Part shown: in pieces, positions 53,896 through 64,000 of the stretch
Layout: every line of letters starts with the position of its first letter
Position numbering within the stretch: position 1 is the first letter of the stretch
DNA from: a virus
Virus record (IMG/VR): IMGVR_UViG_3300021425_002093
Coordinates: 62,001-126,000 of that record
DNA: 64,000 nucleotides
Direction: 5' to 3' (one strand)
Notes under the pieces: model-generated
The model's database searches: none
What the model was told of the DNA's origin: nothing
Seen by the model: only the letters and a program-made list of their open reading frames with translations
Position numbers and translations under genes: made by a program

Positions 53896-56800
53896 TAGGA
53901 TTCCTTGCGATCTTTTTCGAGAGCATCAATACGTTGTTGCATATTATTTATTAGCTCTTGTTGCTCTTTTATAGCCTCGATAAGAAGCGGAGTAATTCTC
54001 TCATAGTCAACAGTCAAGAAGTTATAATCTTCTTGCATTGCTTCTCGTTCTTCAATAGGTAATTCTTCAAACTTATTCTTTGCTTCTTCTTTTGTAACTT
54101 CACGGCCAAGCTCTTCTTCCATTTGTCGCTGAATCTTAGACCATCCAGTTTTCTGAGAGTAGATGCCATTGAATGGAGCAGTAGTCACAACCTCGGGAAG
54201 AACTTCTTGTACTTCTTGAGCGATAACACCAACCTCATGCATCGCAGTCGGTGAGAATTCATATTCTGTTTCGATATTATCTACCCAATCATATTCTACA
54301 CCACGAATTTTACAAACTTTATCAAGTGCGTTTTCAATCTTTTTGACATTAGTTTTTAAGCGACCGTCTGATGCGTATGCAGTGATATTTCCTGTTGCAA
54401 AAATGTTTCCATTTGTTGCCTGCAACCATATTCTTGCATCACCATCTGCCGCTACATACATGCCCCATCTAGCGGTGTCATATGGTAAAAATGTTGCGCT
54501 TGAATACGTATATCCAACTCCATAAAAATTACCAAGAGTTGTGGTGCCGGGATACCAACTATTACCAATGCAATAGATAGGACCTGTAGTATTTGTCGTT
54601 CCTGCATTTTCTATATCAGGATAATTGCCGTTTAAAAATCCACGACCAGCGCTAATTCGACGATAAGAATCACTAACAAGTATTCCACCCGTAGCAGAGT
54701 TTGTTGTAGTTTCAGCATTTAAGTCGATGATGACTTTATTGCTTCCGGCCCCTTTGAATCGATACTGATTTCCAGTTCCATACCATTGTAGTCCCCAAGC
54801 ATCAGCCGCTGTAGCATTGCTAGGATAATATCTTTCGCTCAAGCCATGAATATCGTGATCACCATCACCTTGATCGCCTCTTGATATAAATCCTTGTCCT
54901 AGTACGGGTCGATTTGCAATCGCAGTCGGGAATGTGATCTGTCCTGCGGCAGTATCGTCAGTATCCGATCTTAAAAAGATTCCTGAATTACCTGTGTGAT
55001 AAACTTCGTACCAATTTCCCCAAGTATTTGCATTGTGTCTACGAAATGCAAGTCTACCATCAAAACCCGTCATTCCCCATGCTAATTGTCCACCGTATTG
55101 ATTTCCGTCACTCTCTCCGCCTCGATGACGAACATTTACTAAATTATACCAAGCATTTCCAAACGGAGTATTTGCATTTGCGTTAAGCGCTCCAACATAA
55201 GTTGTAACTGTTTGTGTATTAAAATCTCCAGTAGGACCATTTGGAGAGGTGACTACTTTATATCCACTGGTATACATGTCACCAGCAACGGTAAGGTCTC
55301 CAGCACTTGTATCAAAAGTCATTTGGGTTAAGACATTAGAACCACTATTTGTTCCCCATGTAAAGTCCCCATTCATTCTATGCCAAGCATTAGGTACTCC
55401 GGTATTAACCACAGAAGTATCAGCAAAGAAATGTCCCGCTGCAGAATATTGGAGTTCTCCTGCTGATTGCAAGGAAGCGTTATATCCTCCTCCATTACCC
55501 AGAGATCCGGTAAAGCCAATTCCTCCGCTTAAACCGGGGCTACCATCATCTTGAAAAGTAATACGGTGTCCAGTTCCATTATTTTGGTTTCCTGTTAAAA
55601 AAAGTTGTCCATTACCATCAAATCTAGCTTTTTCAGAACCCGCACCATCTCCAAAATATGTTCCGTTTGTAGTGTTAGCATACCAGTTTAAATAAATTCC
55701 ATATCCACCCTCAACACAATCTACGTGTAAGTTTCCGCTGGAAATTGCTATCGATGCTCTGTCTGCGGCCGGCCCCGCATTATTACCCCCTATTCTTAAA
55801 GTGTTTGCCGCTGGATTACTATTCGGGCCAAACGTTAGTGTATTATCTCCAGTTAGTGTTGGACTTACAGAATTTGCACCTTCATGAATAACTCTATACT
55901 GTACAGTATCACCATCAGCGTATATCGGACCAGTTGTTGAAATGCCGCCCTGTGCTATTTGATTTAAGTCCAATCTAGACGCTTCAGTGAAGGACGCCCA
56001 TGCGGATGTTGTTCCGTTTGTCGAATTACTTGCGGTTGAGACATTACCCGGGTCCGTAGCATCTGGTATCCAGTCTTTTAATACCCAACTAGGAGTTTGG
56101 ACGTTATCTCCAACAATAGCGGCTCTAACTTGATTAGAACCATCATCAATATAAATTTGAACTGCGGCTCCATCATATGTACCAAGTTCTTTAATGCGAA
56201 TATATCTAAATGGATTTCCCGCAAAGTAGGAATTCATTAAGCACGTTAAAGTGTTAGACGCATCGGTACCATAATGATGAGCGGCGTAAAACACAACCAT
56301 CTGATGGTCACTACTATTGATATCCCAAATAGCAAATCGAGCGCCCGCTCTACCAGAGCTGACAGTTGCAATTGTGTACCACCCAACAGCTAAATTAGTT
56401 GCTGTAACGTTATCGACATAACTATCGTCAAGGAATTCGTCAACTTGAGCTTGAGTATAGTAACGGGTGTCGGTAGTTGTATTATAATTTGCTGTCGTTA
56501 GAATCTCATTTCCATCGACTGTGGCAATGCCTCCAGTCGGAGATAATCTAACCTCGCCTTCCGTGTTTCTTAGAGTCAATATGTCATTACCAATGCTTCC
56601 AAGGCCAACCCAAGCTGTTTCTGTGCCTTGTCGCTGAAAACTGACATAACCTATTTGATTTGTCTGGGTAGTAGCATTGGTGTCATTCACTTCCAGTACG
56701 GGAGAGCCAGTAGCTATCTCTAAGTTTCCGCTGAGAGATCCCCCCGACAACGGAAGCGCTCCGATTTCAGCTAAACTCCAAGATACATTTGCTCCACCGT

Positions 56801-58019
56801 TGACTGCTTTTCCAGTATTTCCTATAGTAAGAGTTCTTGATGTTGTCCACTGATCTGCGTTTGGATGATAGTCATCCATGAAGATTCTTTGCCAAGCACC
56901 AGGTGCTCCAGTAGAATTATTTCTACCTCTTACGTAAAGAGGAACAGAAGACGTGCTAGTTTTAAATAGATCAAAGTGTCTGCCCCAGTTACTACCATTT
57001 GCTCCACTAATCGGCCTGAATCCCCAAGTTACACCAAACTGACTTGGAAAGTTTGTGCTACCTGTAGTGTTCACGTCACCTGAGATGACGAATTCTCTTG
57101 TGTCGTTTTCATAGCCAGTGAGATATGATGCATCTGCGGCGAGATAAGTATCATAAAAGTCTACGTAGTCATCTGAGCTAAATGCGTTTGTGCCTAGCGC
57201 TCTTGTGCTTACTTGATCTGATCCATTGATCATTAAAGCGGTTGTCTGAGCATCAGCACCAAGACCTGCGATAGTCAATCCGCCTTGAATATATAATCCA
57301 TCAGTCGGAGGTGTAGTTCCATCTGAAGCGGCACCAATCGTTGTACCGCCGTCAATATGAAGCTTTTTACCGACTATGCTTGATCCGCCCCCACCAATGG
57401 CAAACGTTCCGGTTAATCCTCTGTACCAGAGATAATCTGTAGCATCAACATCAGTAAATTGTATACCAGCGTAAGTAGTTCCATTTCCGTTTAGAATTAG
57501 CTGTCTGTCAGAGGAATTAGTAAGCGTTAGGATACCTGTCATAGTATCGTCAGCATCGCTTCGGACAAACTGTGTTGAGTTTAAGGAGTCTAATGTACCC
57601 GCATCAAGAGTTCCTTCGTCTGCTGTTGTAAGTACTCTGTTTCCACCAACGTCCAATTGTGCGTTTGTGTGATCAGCACCATCGCTAGTAAGTTGTAATT
57701 CCGCTCCACCTGTACCCGATACAGTAGCGATCAGTTTTCCGTCATCATTCTGATAGAAAAGCCAATCGAAGCTTGCGAGAGTGTTGTTGAAATCGACTCG
57801 CCCGTTAGTGCCAGTTCCCGTCAACTTTAAATTGTTTCCGTTGAGTAAAAAATCAGCGGCAGCTAACGTGAGTTGAGACTTGGTCGCACTGATATGATCA
57901 ACGGACAGCGTGGCCGTATTTAGCTCTGTACTAGTCGCAGAGGTAAACTCAATTTTGGGATCGTCCGAAGACGACCCTATATTGGGCGTAATTAAAATGT
58001 TCTTATCTGTCAAAGCCAT
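53895..58019 (-). CDS. Large tail fibre with C-terminal S74-type chaperone (fibre 3)
   Basis: A 1374-residue fibre. N-terminal MALTDKNILITPNIGSSSDD is a diverged copy of the attachment domain of fibres 1 and 2. The central region is Asn/Gly/Thr-rich with repeated FLRSDTDDTAAG-like and LTLTNSSDRQLILNG-type units. The C-terminal S74 chaperone (DGRLKTNVKKIENALDKVCK, EVGVIAQEVQEVLPEVV, LTVDYERITPLLIEAIKEQQ) has a 35-residue acidic helical insertion (about 1296-1330) not in fibre 2. Probably binds a different receptor. Confidence 0.9.
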   Translation of the reverse strand: MALTDKNILITPNIGSSSDDPKIEFTSATSTELNTATLSVDHISATKSQLTLAAADFLLNGNNLKLTGTGTNGRVDFNNTLASFDWLFYQNDDGKLIATVSGTGGAELQLTSDGADHTNAQLDVGGNRVLTTADEGTLDAGTLDSLNSTQFVRSDADDTMTGILTLTNSSDRQLILNGNGTTYAGIQFTDVDATDYLWYRGLTGTFAIGGGGSSIVGKKLHIDGGTTIGAASDGTTPPTDGLYIQGGLTIAGLGADAQTTALMINGSDQVSTRALGTNAFSSDDYVDFYDTYLAADASYLTGYENDTREFVISGDVNTTGSTNFPSQFGVTWGFRPISGANGSNWGRHFDLFKTSTSSVPLYVRGRNNSTGAPGAWQRIFMDDYHPNADQWTTSRTLTIGNTGKAVNGGANVSWSLAEIGALPLSGGSLSGNLEIATGSPVLEVNDTNATTQTNQIGYVSFQRQGTETAWVGLGSIGNDILTLRNTEGEVRLSPTGGIATVDGNEILTTANYNTTTDTRYYTQAQVDEFLDDSYVDNVTATNLAVGWYTIATVSSGRAGARFAIWDINSSDHQMVVFYAAHHYGTDASNTLTCLMNSYFAGNPFRYIRIKELGTYDGAAVQIYIDDGSNQVRAAIVGDNVQTPSWVLKDWIPDATDPGNVSTASNSTNGTTSAWASFTEASRLDLNQIAQGGISTTGPIYADGDTVQYRVIHEGANSVSPTLTGDNTLTFGPNSNPAANTLRIGGNNAGPAADRASIAISSGNLHVDCVEGGYGIYLNWYANTTNGTYFGDGAGSEKARFDGNGQLFLTGNQNNGTGHRITFQDDGSPGLSGGIGFTGSLGNGGGYNASLQSAGELQYSAAGHFFADTSVVNTGVPNAWHRMNGDFTWGTNSGSNVLTQMTFDTSAGDLTVAGDMYTSGYKVVTSPNGPTGDFNTQTVTTYVGALNANANTPFGNAWYNLVNVRHRGGESDGNQYGGQLAWGMTGFDGRLAFRRHNANTWGNWYEVYHTGNSGIFLRSDTDDTAAGQITFPTAIANRPVLGQGFISRGDQGDGDHDIHGLSERYYPSNATAADAWGLQWYGTGNQYRFKGAGSNKVIIDLNAETTTNSATGGILVSDSYRRISAGRGFLNGNYPDIENAGTTNTTGPIYCIGNSWYPGTTTLGNFYGVGYTYSSATFLPYDTARWGMYVAADGDARIWLQATNGNIFATGNITAYASDGRLKTNVKKIENALDKVCKIRGVEYDWVDNIETEYEFSPTAMHEVGVIAQEVQEVLPEVVTTAPFNGIYSQKTGWSKIQRQMEEELGREVTKEEAKNKFEELPIEEREAMQEDYNFLTVDYERITPLLIEAIKEQQELINNMQQRIDALEKDRKES

Positions 58020-58024
58020 TTGAC

Positions 58025-61000
58025 TTAGCCCTCGTATTCTACATCAAATCTTTCTGTATCTTTTCTCTCCCCAAAGATGGTGTAGAAACAATCGAGTTCG
58101 TATGTTGATTCAATGTAGACTTTATTATCTTCTATTCGATCTACCCACATTTCATTGTATCGTCCACATGCAGTTAAGTTGACCGTGATAGTGTCCTCAT
58201 GGACAAGCCCTGTCCAATAGTCAGGTAGTTCGATAACACGACTTCCCTTGAGTCTACCCCTAACATAAACTCCGTTTTCGGGCCCTTCGAGTGAGCCGTA
58301 TCGTAGACGCATTCCTTCTTTTGTTGGATGCTCAATATCGAAAGATTTTGTCGTTGCTGAAATCGTGCCTTGGAAATCATATGTACCGTTATTGAGACTC
58401 CAAGAAACCATTGTTGTACCAGTGTCAGTTTCAACAAAATCTACAAGATCGTCACTTCCCAGTCCAAGCTGACCATCAGCAATTTGTCTTACATATCCAT
58501 AGCTAGTTCCGGTAACCTCGTTTCCGAAATAAATTCCTCGGTTATTGACATTCGCAAAGACAATATCTCCACTCATTCCAAGACCGCCAGCGACAGTAAG
58601 TGCGCCAGTAGTGCTTGATGTAGATGCTGTAGTGCTACTAATCGAGACATCGCCCCCGATACTAAGTCCACCAGCAAAGTCTACATTATTATTTTGTCCC
58701 TCAAACGTAACTTGATTTGTCCAGGCTGCAGAGTCCAGCCTGCGCTGAATAACAAGAGGAATATCTCCATTCAAATTATCAAACGAAACAATCCTATGTC
58801 CGTATCCATTTCCCGCTGTCGCTGTAACGAATTCTATGCCGCCGTATGCGGCTGGTACTGTCTGACTTCCTCCATTAGCTAGTTTCAATAAGCCACCTTG
58901 CACCGAAGGAGCATTATCTAAATTCTCGCCGATGTTTAAGCGCCCGCTGAACTTTCGAATCGCTCCAGTTTGTGTTGTACCGAGTCCAGCAATCATAAAG
59001 TCACAAAGAGGAATCGCTGTGAGTACAGGATCTGTTGTCGTTGCGCTTACATTTAAGAATCCAGTGGTTGAGGCTGCTGTTAAACCACTAACATCAAAGA
59101 CATAAGTCTGATCTGATCCTACAGCACCAATTTCAATCTTAACCCAAATATTTGCTGTTTCACTACCGACATATTCAGCAAAGACTTCTCCGGTAAGTTC
59201 TGAGAAACCAGAATCACGTTCAAATCTAGAAATATGTACACCGTCGTGATTGTTTCCAGTGGGCGTACTTTCAAAATTAAGAATCGCTGTAATTCTAGCT
59301 CCGTGATACGAAGAGTTTCCTCTTGCGGCAATACGAATGTCATGAATACCTTCTTTAATTTGACAGACTCTTACCCAATAATTGTTGCTCGGACTTAAAA
59401 CTAATACATCATCGTTTCCAGCAATGTAAGTTCTTTGCTGATTACCAAAAACTACTGCGGCGCTAGTCACTTTCAGTTGCGATAATCCACCAGTAGATAT
59501 TGAAACAGTGTCAGCGGCCGGATGGAAAATACCAGTATTAGTATCGCCTGTCCAATACAGTGTTGGGGTTGCTTCTGCTCCACCATCTGTAATAGCGATT
59601 GAGTTTGGAGTGACTACTCCATTGATATCGACGACTGTGCCGCTTGTCGAATCTGCATTTCTAAACGTATGCAAATCAGCATCAAAGAACATGTTGTTTG
59701 CTTGCGTTGGATGCGTTCCACCATAAAGTTCAATGTTAGAACCAGTTCCTAGACCACCCAAGATTGTTATAGAATCAGTGTCAGCGAGAGACTGTATATT
59801 TCCACCAACATTTATCGATCCAGTAACTTCCGCTGTTCCGTTATTATTAAGTCTTAACCATTCTGTTTCGAAAGCAACTGTCTTTGGCGTAGTACCTCCA
59901 CCATCTTCTGTTGTCGATCCGAAGATAAGTTTATCGACACTTTCGTCCCAGAACATTCCAACATTATAGTTTGCCGCAGTTGCTGTAGAATATCTCTGAA
60001 GAAGAATACCTGTGTCACTTGCCGCAGTTGCTTGACCTTTGTTCAGAGTGATTATGGAATCTTCGACATCAAGATTTGACGTATTGAGTGTGATCGTATC
60101 TCCATTGACGGTAAGATTTCCAGTAACAGTAATGTCTGTTCCGACTTCAAGATTCCCACCGACATACAAGTTTTCAGCAACACCCGCACCGCCAGCAACT
60201 GTCAATGCTCCTGTCGAGGTGCTTGTAGATCCAGTAGTTGATAGAACATCGACTGATTGATCTGAGCCAGCAACTGTGATTGCATTTGTCTCTACACCAC
60301 TTGCGTTTGCTGTGCGAATCAGAAGATTTGTTACTGTTGCTCCCGTTGCATGTCCCGCTGTAAGAACAGCATCTGATCCGTTGACACCTAAACCGATGTA
60401 CTCCGAAGATTCGTCTGCGCCTGTAACTCGCAAGATGACATTTGCGTCAGTGCCATTATGGAAATTAGCAAGATTCGTTGCGGATGAAGTACCAACTTCC
60501 AATCGAGAAAGCGCTCGAACTTCTCCAGTAACTTCGATGTCTCCACCAGCGTATACGTTTTCCGCAACTCCGACACCGCCCGCTACTGTGAGTGCGCCCG
60601 TAGCTGAAGATGTAGATGTCGTTGTAGCAAGAACACTAGCATCGAGCGTGACAGTTAAGTCTTGATTAATCGTAACACCATCTGCTGTTGTCGCTAGCAT
60701 GACTGTACCGTCATGACTCAGACTAACTGCGCCTCCATCAACAGCAGTAATCTGTGCGGCGTTTGTCGTAGGTTGATATAGTCTCCAAGTAGCGGCGTCA
60801 CTTCGATAGGTGGCTATTGCTTCCGAAACTTCAAATTGATGATTGATTTGTGTGGTAGATGTCAAAACATTTACAACACCGTCAAAAGTAGATGTACCAG
60901 AAACTCTAAATGCACTTGAGCCTGGGGCAGCGCCATTTACACCAAGATGTCCAGCATCTGTTATCGTGAGCCAAGTATCTGTATATGTTAGGTTGTTGTC

Positions 61001-61573
61001 AGATCCGTCTTCTGCCGTTTTACCTATGATCAAAGAATCCGCACTTTCATCCCAAGAAAAACCAACGTTATAGTTTGTAGCATCCGCAGTTTCATATCTT
61101 TGGAAAAGTAGACCAACGTCATTCAAAGGAGTGACCTGATTTTTGTTCAGTGTTAATACGGCGTCAGTAATATCTAAGTTTGTTGTGCTAACAGTGGTTG
61201 TATTACCTGTTACTGTTAGATCCCCATCAACAGTAATATTTTTAACTTCAAGTGTTGATGTACTAGGAGTCCACGTAAAATCAGCAAGCGTACCAGTAGT
61301 GTCATAGAAGTTTACAACACCAACAACTTCAAGTCCATCTGACGTGATTGTGCCCACGACTTCTAGCGCTGTAGCAGGAGCGGTTGTAGCAATACCAACC
61401 CGACGATTTGCATCATCAAATGATATAATAGAGCCTGAGTCACCATTGATGTCCAAGACATCATTCGCAATCATCTCTACTGTAATTTCGTTTGTTGAAT
61501 TCTCTATGTTATCTGTAAACGTAACATTCTGAGAAAACAAGCCATTTCTGACTTTAAATTGATTATTCGCCAC
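58025..61573 (-). CDS. Large tail fibre (fibre 4)
   Basis: A 1182-residue fibre. GTG start at 61573, preceded by AAGGGGAG. Repeated modules: GDLTVTGNTTTVSTTNLDIT near residue 133 and a copy near 490, each followed by LTLNK...LLFQRY-type text, plus several TSTSSATGALTVAGGVGVAE units. The C-terminal 105 residues (FDIEHPTKEGMRLRYGSLEG, then RLKGSRVIELPDYW) are the conserved end domain of marine T4-like fibres, different from S74. No chaperone. It follows the fibre 5 gene by 38 bases. Confidence 0.88.
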   Translation of the reverse strand: MANNQFKVRNGLFSQNVTFTDNIENSTNEITVEMIANDVLDINGDSGSIISFDDANRRVGIATTAPATALEVVGTITSDGLEVVGVVNFYDTTGTLADFTWTPSTSTLEVKNITVDGDLTVTGNTTTVSTTNLDITDAVLTLNKNQVTPLNDVGLLFQRYETADATNYNVGFSWDESADSLIIGKTAEDGSDNNLTYTDTWLTITDAGHLGVNGAAPGSSAFRVSGTSTFDGVVNVLTSTTQINHQFEVSEAIATYRSDAATWRLYQPTTNAAQITAVDGGAVSLSHDGTVMLATTADGVTINQDLTVTLDASVLATTTSTSSATGALTVAGGVGVAENVYAGGDIEVTGEVRALSRLEVGTSSATNLANFHNGTDANVILRVTGADESSEYIGLGVNGSDAVLTAGHATGATVTNLLIRTANASGVETNAITVAGSDQSVDVLSTTGSTSTSTGALTVAGGAGVAENLYVGGNLEVGTDITVTGNLTVNGDTITLNTSNLDVEDSIITLNKGQATAASDTGILLQRYSTATAANYNVGMFWDESVDKLIFGSTTEDGGGTTPKTVAFETEWLRLNNNGTAEVTGSINVGGNIQSLADTDSITILGGLGTGSNIELYGGTHPTQANNMFFDADLHTFRNADSTSGTVVDINGVVTPNSIAITDGGAEATPTLYWTGDTNTGIFHPAADTVSISTGGLSQLKVTSAAVVFGNQQRTYIAGNDDVLVLSPSNNYWVRVCQIKEGIHDIRIAARGNSSYHGARITAILNFESTPTGNNHDGVHISRFERDSGFSELTGEVFAEYVGSETANIWVKIEIGAVGSDQTYVFDVSGLTAASTTGFLNVSATTTDPVLTAIPLCDFMIAGLGTTQTGAIRKFSGRLNIGENLDNAPSVQGGLLKLANGGSQTVPAAYGGIEFVTATAGNGYGHRIVSFDNLNGDIPLVIQRRLDSAAWTNQVTFEGQNNNVDFAGGLSIGGDVSISSTTASTSSTTGALTVAGGLGMSGDIVFANVNNRGIYFGNEVTGTSYGYVRQIADGQLGLGSDDLVDFVETDTGTTMVSWSLNNGTYDFQGTISATTKSFDIEHPTKEGMRLRYGSLEGPENGVYVRGRLKGSRVIELPDYWTGLVHEDTITVNLTACGRYNEMWVDRIEDNKVYIESTYELDCFYTIFGERKDTERFDVEYEG

Positions 61574-61611
61574 GGTTCCACACTCCCCTTAGGCTTTAAT
61601 TGTTATTGTAA

Positions 61612-64000
61612 TTATACGATTAGTGTTTCTACTACGGTGTACTCCGTGTTAGCGGCAACTGCGGTTGAAAGAATTCTAACTGTCCCAGCATTGATATTTG
61701 CGATGTAAGTAGCAATCGGATTTGCTGTCGTATGAACGATAGCGTACTCGGTGATTTGTGCTGTAACTCCATCGTGAACAAGAAGCACTTCACTTGCCTG
61801 AACTTCGCCCGTAGCGTCCTTTGCCCGAATGACAAGTTTAGCCGCTGTGAAGTTAGCCGCATCAAACGATGCAATAATTTCAGCGCCTGTTGTCGTTGCT
61901 GTATATTCTTCAGCAAGTTGCTCTACAACATCAACATCCAGGTCAGATCTGAATATGAAACTATCTCTAGAAGTGATATTATTCCTAACATTCAAGTTCT
62001 CAGCAATACCAACACCACCTGCTACTGTGAGCGCTCCCGTTGTGCTTGAAGTGGAAGTTGTGGTATCTATAATATTCAGACTAGGAACAGTCACTAGACC
62101 ATTTGCAACAATCAAAGAGTTAGCAAAGCTAGCACCACCTGCTGATATTTGTATATTATTATCAGTATGGTTATACGCCAGTCTACCAATTTGACTATTG
62201 TTGTCAGAGAAAAAGATTGTAGAGAAGCCGTCGGCAGCAGAAACAATATCTATTGCAGAGTCGCCAAATCCAACACTGCTAGAATCTACTGTAATATTAC
62301 CAACAGTAATAGCATTTGTCGTAGTGTTGCCGTTATCAGTAACCCTATCTAAATTAAACTCAGTCGATTGCAATCCATCAAACAAATCCGCATTCAAATT
62401 TGTGACAAGATCTGTCGATACAACAGTAAATGGAGCAGTTCCTATTGCGTTATTAAAATTAACTGTAGTACCGTCGGCCGCAGTTAACGTTGTACCCGAA
62501 TCGAAGGTAAGTGTTCCATTCGTATAGTTGTCATTTACGTTGCTTCGTAAGAAGTTAGACTGATCAAGATCATCGAGCAAGTCAGCATTTAGATTTGTGA
62601 CTTTTGTTGTAGAGACAACTGTAAATGGTGCTGTTCCAATAGCATTATTAAAGTTAACAGTAGCACCGTCGGCCACAGTTAACGTTGTACCAGAGTCGTA
62701 TGTAAACGTACCGTTTGTGTAATTATTGCTTACATTGCTTCTCAAGAAATCAGTAGAATCTAAGCTATCAAGCAAGTCAGCGTTTAGATTTGTAACAAGA
62801 TCACTAGAAGTAACTATAAGGGGCGGGCCAGATCCAAGTACACTGAGATTGCTATTAACTGTTAAATCACCAGCGACTTCAACAGTTCCGCTATTATCTC
62901 CGTGTGTAGCAGGATCGATGACGAATGTTGCTGGACCTCTAATCTGACCAGTAAGTTCAACATCGTCACTATAAAGAGTATCTATCTGAAGATTCGCTAA
63001 AGCAAAGGACGGATCTCCTGTGTCAATAAAGACAGAAGCATCAGGCTCAGGCGTATACTCGTGGAATAACTTGAATCTCTCATCCGTTGCATCTCTAAAG
63101 ATACCTGCATGAACAACACCAGATCCAGCGTCATACTCACCAGTAATGCCTAAATCTGGATTTGCTGAGATCTTTGCTTTAGAAGTACCACCGCTTGAAT
63201 ACGTGTCAGTAACTGTGCTTGCAATCGTAAACGTATTGCTCGTAACCGCTGTGATAGACGTACTAGCAATATTAAAGCTTGGCGGAGTAACTCCAGTAAC
63301 TTCTACGAGTTCACCGACGAAGTAGTTGTGATCTTCGGTTGTAGTGTAAACTACGTTTACTCCATCTCCAACTGCGTTTGCAATAGATCGCTCTTCAGGC
63401 TCGTTGAGCATGATCATGTTATCAGAGAGTGTTAGATTCGTAGCACTTACTGTTGTTGTAGTACCTGATACCGTCAGATCACCATCAAGAATCAAGTTAC
63501 CGGATATACTTGTATTAGAGTTAACTTGAATCGATCCAGCAATAACAACAGTGCCAGTGTCATCTCCATGAACAGCAGGATCAATAGTAAATGAAGCAGG
63601 TCCTCTTAGATAGCCAAGCGTCTCAATGTTGTCAGCAGTAAGATTTGCTACAGTTGTATTATTCGCATTAATAACGTCAGCAGTAAATGTTGATCCTGTT
63701 GCCGACACATCAACAATTGGAGAATTCGTGTAAATCCCACCAGCAGTAGCATTGAATGTAAGATTAGCAGTAGTCGAAACAGTAATGTCATCTCCAGCAC
63801 CTACACCTAATGTCGTCGTCGCTGTAATTTGTGGAGTTACAACATTCTGAGCAAACAAATCATTATTAGCTGTTATGTCATGATAGCCACTAATCGAACT
63901 AGTAATAGTACCTGTTCCGGTGATTGTCTCAAATGCAGAAATTTCGCTTGCCGCATTCCCAGTTCCAGTAACTAACTGATATCCAGTGATTGCACTTCCT
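61612..64000 (-). CDS. Large tail fibre, 5' end beyond the window (fibre 5)
   Basis: The frame is open to 64000 with no stop, so the gene starts outside the window; a TTG near 63858 is not a true start. The visible roughly 795 residues are beta-rich fibre with units GDLTVSGTTTTVSATNLTLS and TSTSSTTGALTVAGGVGIAE shared with fibre 4. Two 65-residue tandem copies (TNLNADLLD...NFNNAIGTAPFTVVST) lie in the middle. The C-terminal 90 residues form a separate domain (FTAAKLVIRAKDATGEVQAS, then VLLVHDGVTAQITEYAIVHT) typical of marine phage fibre ends. Stop at 61612. Confidence 0.85.
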   Translation of the reverse strand, partial: GSAITGYQLVTGTGNAASEISAFETITGTGTITSSISGYHDITANNDLFAQNVVTPQITATTTLGVGAGDDITVSTTANLTFNATAGGIYTNSPIVDVSATGSTFTADVINANNTTVANLTADNIETLGYLRGPASFTIDPAVHGDDTGTVVIAGSIQVNSNTSISGNLILDGDLTVSGTTTTVSATNLTLSDNMIMLNEPEERSIANAVGDGVNVVYTTTEDHNYFVGELVEVTGVTPPSFNIASTSITAVTSNTFTIASTVTDTYSSGGTSKAKISANPDLGITGEYDAGSGVVHAGIFRDATDERFKLFHEYTPEPDASVFIDTGDPSFALANLQIDTLYSDDVELTGQIRGPATFVIDPATHGDNSGTVEVAGDLTVNSNLSVLGSGPPLIVTSSDLVTNLNADLLDSLDSTDFLRSNVSNNYTNGTFTYDSGTTLTVADGATVNFNNAIGTAPFTVVSTTKVTNLNADLLDDLDQSNFLRSNVNDNYTNGTLTFDSGTTLTAADGTTVNFNNAIGTAPFTVVSTDLVTNLNADLFDGLQSTEFNLDRVTDNGNTTTNAITVGNITVDSSSVGFGDSAIDIVSAADGFSTIFFSDNNSQIGRLAYNHTDNNIQISAGGASFANSLIVANGLVTVPSLNIIDTTTSTSSTTGALTVAGGVGIAENLNVRNNITSRDSFIFRSDLDVDVVEQLAEEYTATTTGAEIIASFDAANFTAAKLVIRAKDATGEVQASEVLLVHDGVTAQITEYAIVHTTANPIATYIANINAGTVRILSTAVAANTEYTVVETLIV
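62401..62790 (-). repeat. Two tandem 195-base coding repeats in fibre 5
   Basis: Units 62401-62595 and 62596-62790 are closely similar at DNA and protein level (65 residues each), with a third partial copy on the flanks. Each encodes the segment NLNADLLD, a linker with FLRSNV, then TFDSGTTLTAADGTTVNFNN and IGTAPFTVVST. The period of exactly 195 bases keeps the frame. Confidence 0.85.

Noticed and set aside
61612-63858. TTG at 63858 as the start of fibre 5
   Set aside because: The frame continues open to the end of the window and the added residues have fibre composition, so the gene is 5'-truncated.

Overview
This window is part of the genome of a tailed, T4-type myovirus. Every supported gene lies on the minus strand, so transcription runs from position 64000 towards 1. 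Recognisable T4 orthologues are gp13 to gp23, gp44, gp45, gp46, gp47, gp55, gp62, RegA, UvsW and UvsY. The gene order (13-14-15-16-17-18-19-20-...-67/68-21-22-23-...-uvsY-uvsW-...-55-47-46-...-45-...-44-...-62-regA) and several conserved small proteins resemble marine T4-like phages (cyanophage and pelagiphage relatives). No photosynthesis or other host-specific marker is visible, so the host is not identified.

Layout in transcription order. (1) 64000-41606: tail fibre and adhesin block with four very large fibre proteins plus a 5'-truncated fifth, two smaller tip-like proteins and a fibre-assembly-like protein. Three of the fibres end in a peptidase-S74-type chaperone. (2) 41552-34058: neck, terminase and tail (gp13, 14, 15, 16, 17, 18, 19). 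(3) 33948-22707: portal gp20, followed by six fibre- or baseplate-like proteins, including a collagen-like protein. These sit where T4 passes directly to 67/68/21. (4) 22670-18124: prohead core, protease, scaffold, capsid and a tail-tube-like protein. (5) 18070-14044: recombination and late transcription (uvsY, uvsW, gp55, gp47). (6) 13820-8963: gp46, an inserted three-gene cassette, and gp45. (7) 8904-4331: small accessory genes, a dATP/dGTP-diphosphohydrolase-like gene and a virion-like protein. (8) 4235-1: clamp loader 44/62 split by two extra genes, regA, and accessory genes (membrane protein, SNase, Hsp20, secreted protein).

Regulation is legible. Ten exact TATAAATA late promoters lie upstream of late gene groups, mostly 20-45 bases from the start codon (the one before hsp20 is about 90), matching the presence of the late sigma factor gp55. 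Sigma70-like promoters with 17-18 base spacing precede gp55, uvsY and the early accessory genes. Three good intrinsic terminators are visible. Many replication genes overlap by ATGA.

The most striking locus is 9662-12114, between gp46 and gp45. It holds a C5-cytosine DNA methyltransferase, an unknown nuclease-like protein and a CmoA-like enzyme, all overlapping. CmoA makes carboxy-S-adenosylmethionine. The methyltransferase carries Arg instead of the near-invariant Asn in motif X (G380-R381-M382-V383), at the position where an engineered Asn-to-Lys change is known to let such an enzyme use carboxy-SAM. I infer a possible natural DNA carboxymethylation (5-carboxymethylcytosine) system. The main caution is that the Arg that binds the carboxylate in bacterial CmoA aligns with Glu in the phage protein. 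No tRNA, CRISPR, insertion sequence or attachment site was seen, and no gap between genes exceeds about 150 bases.
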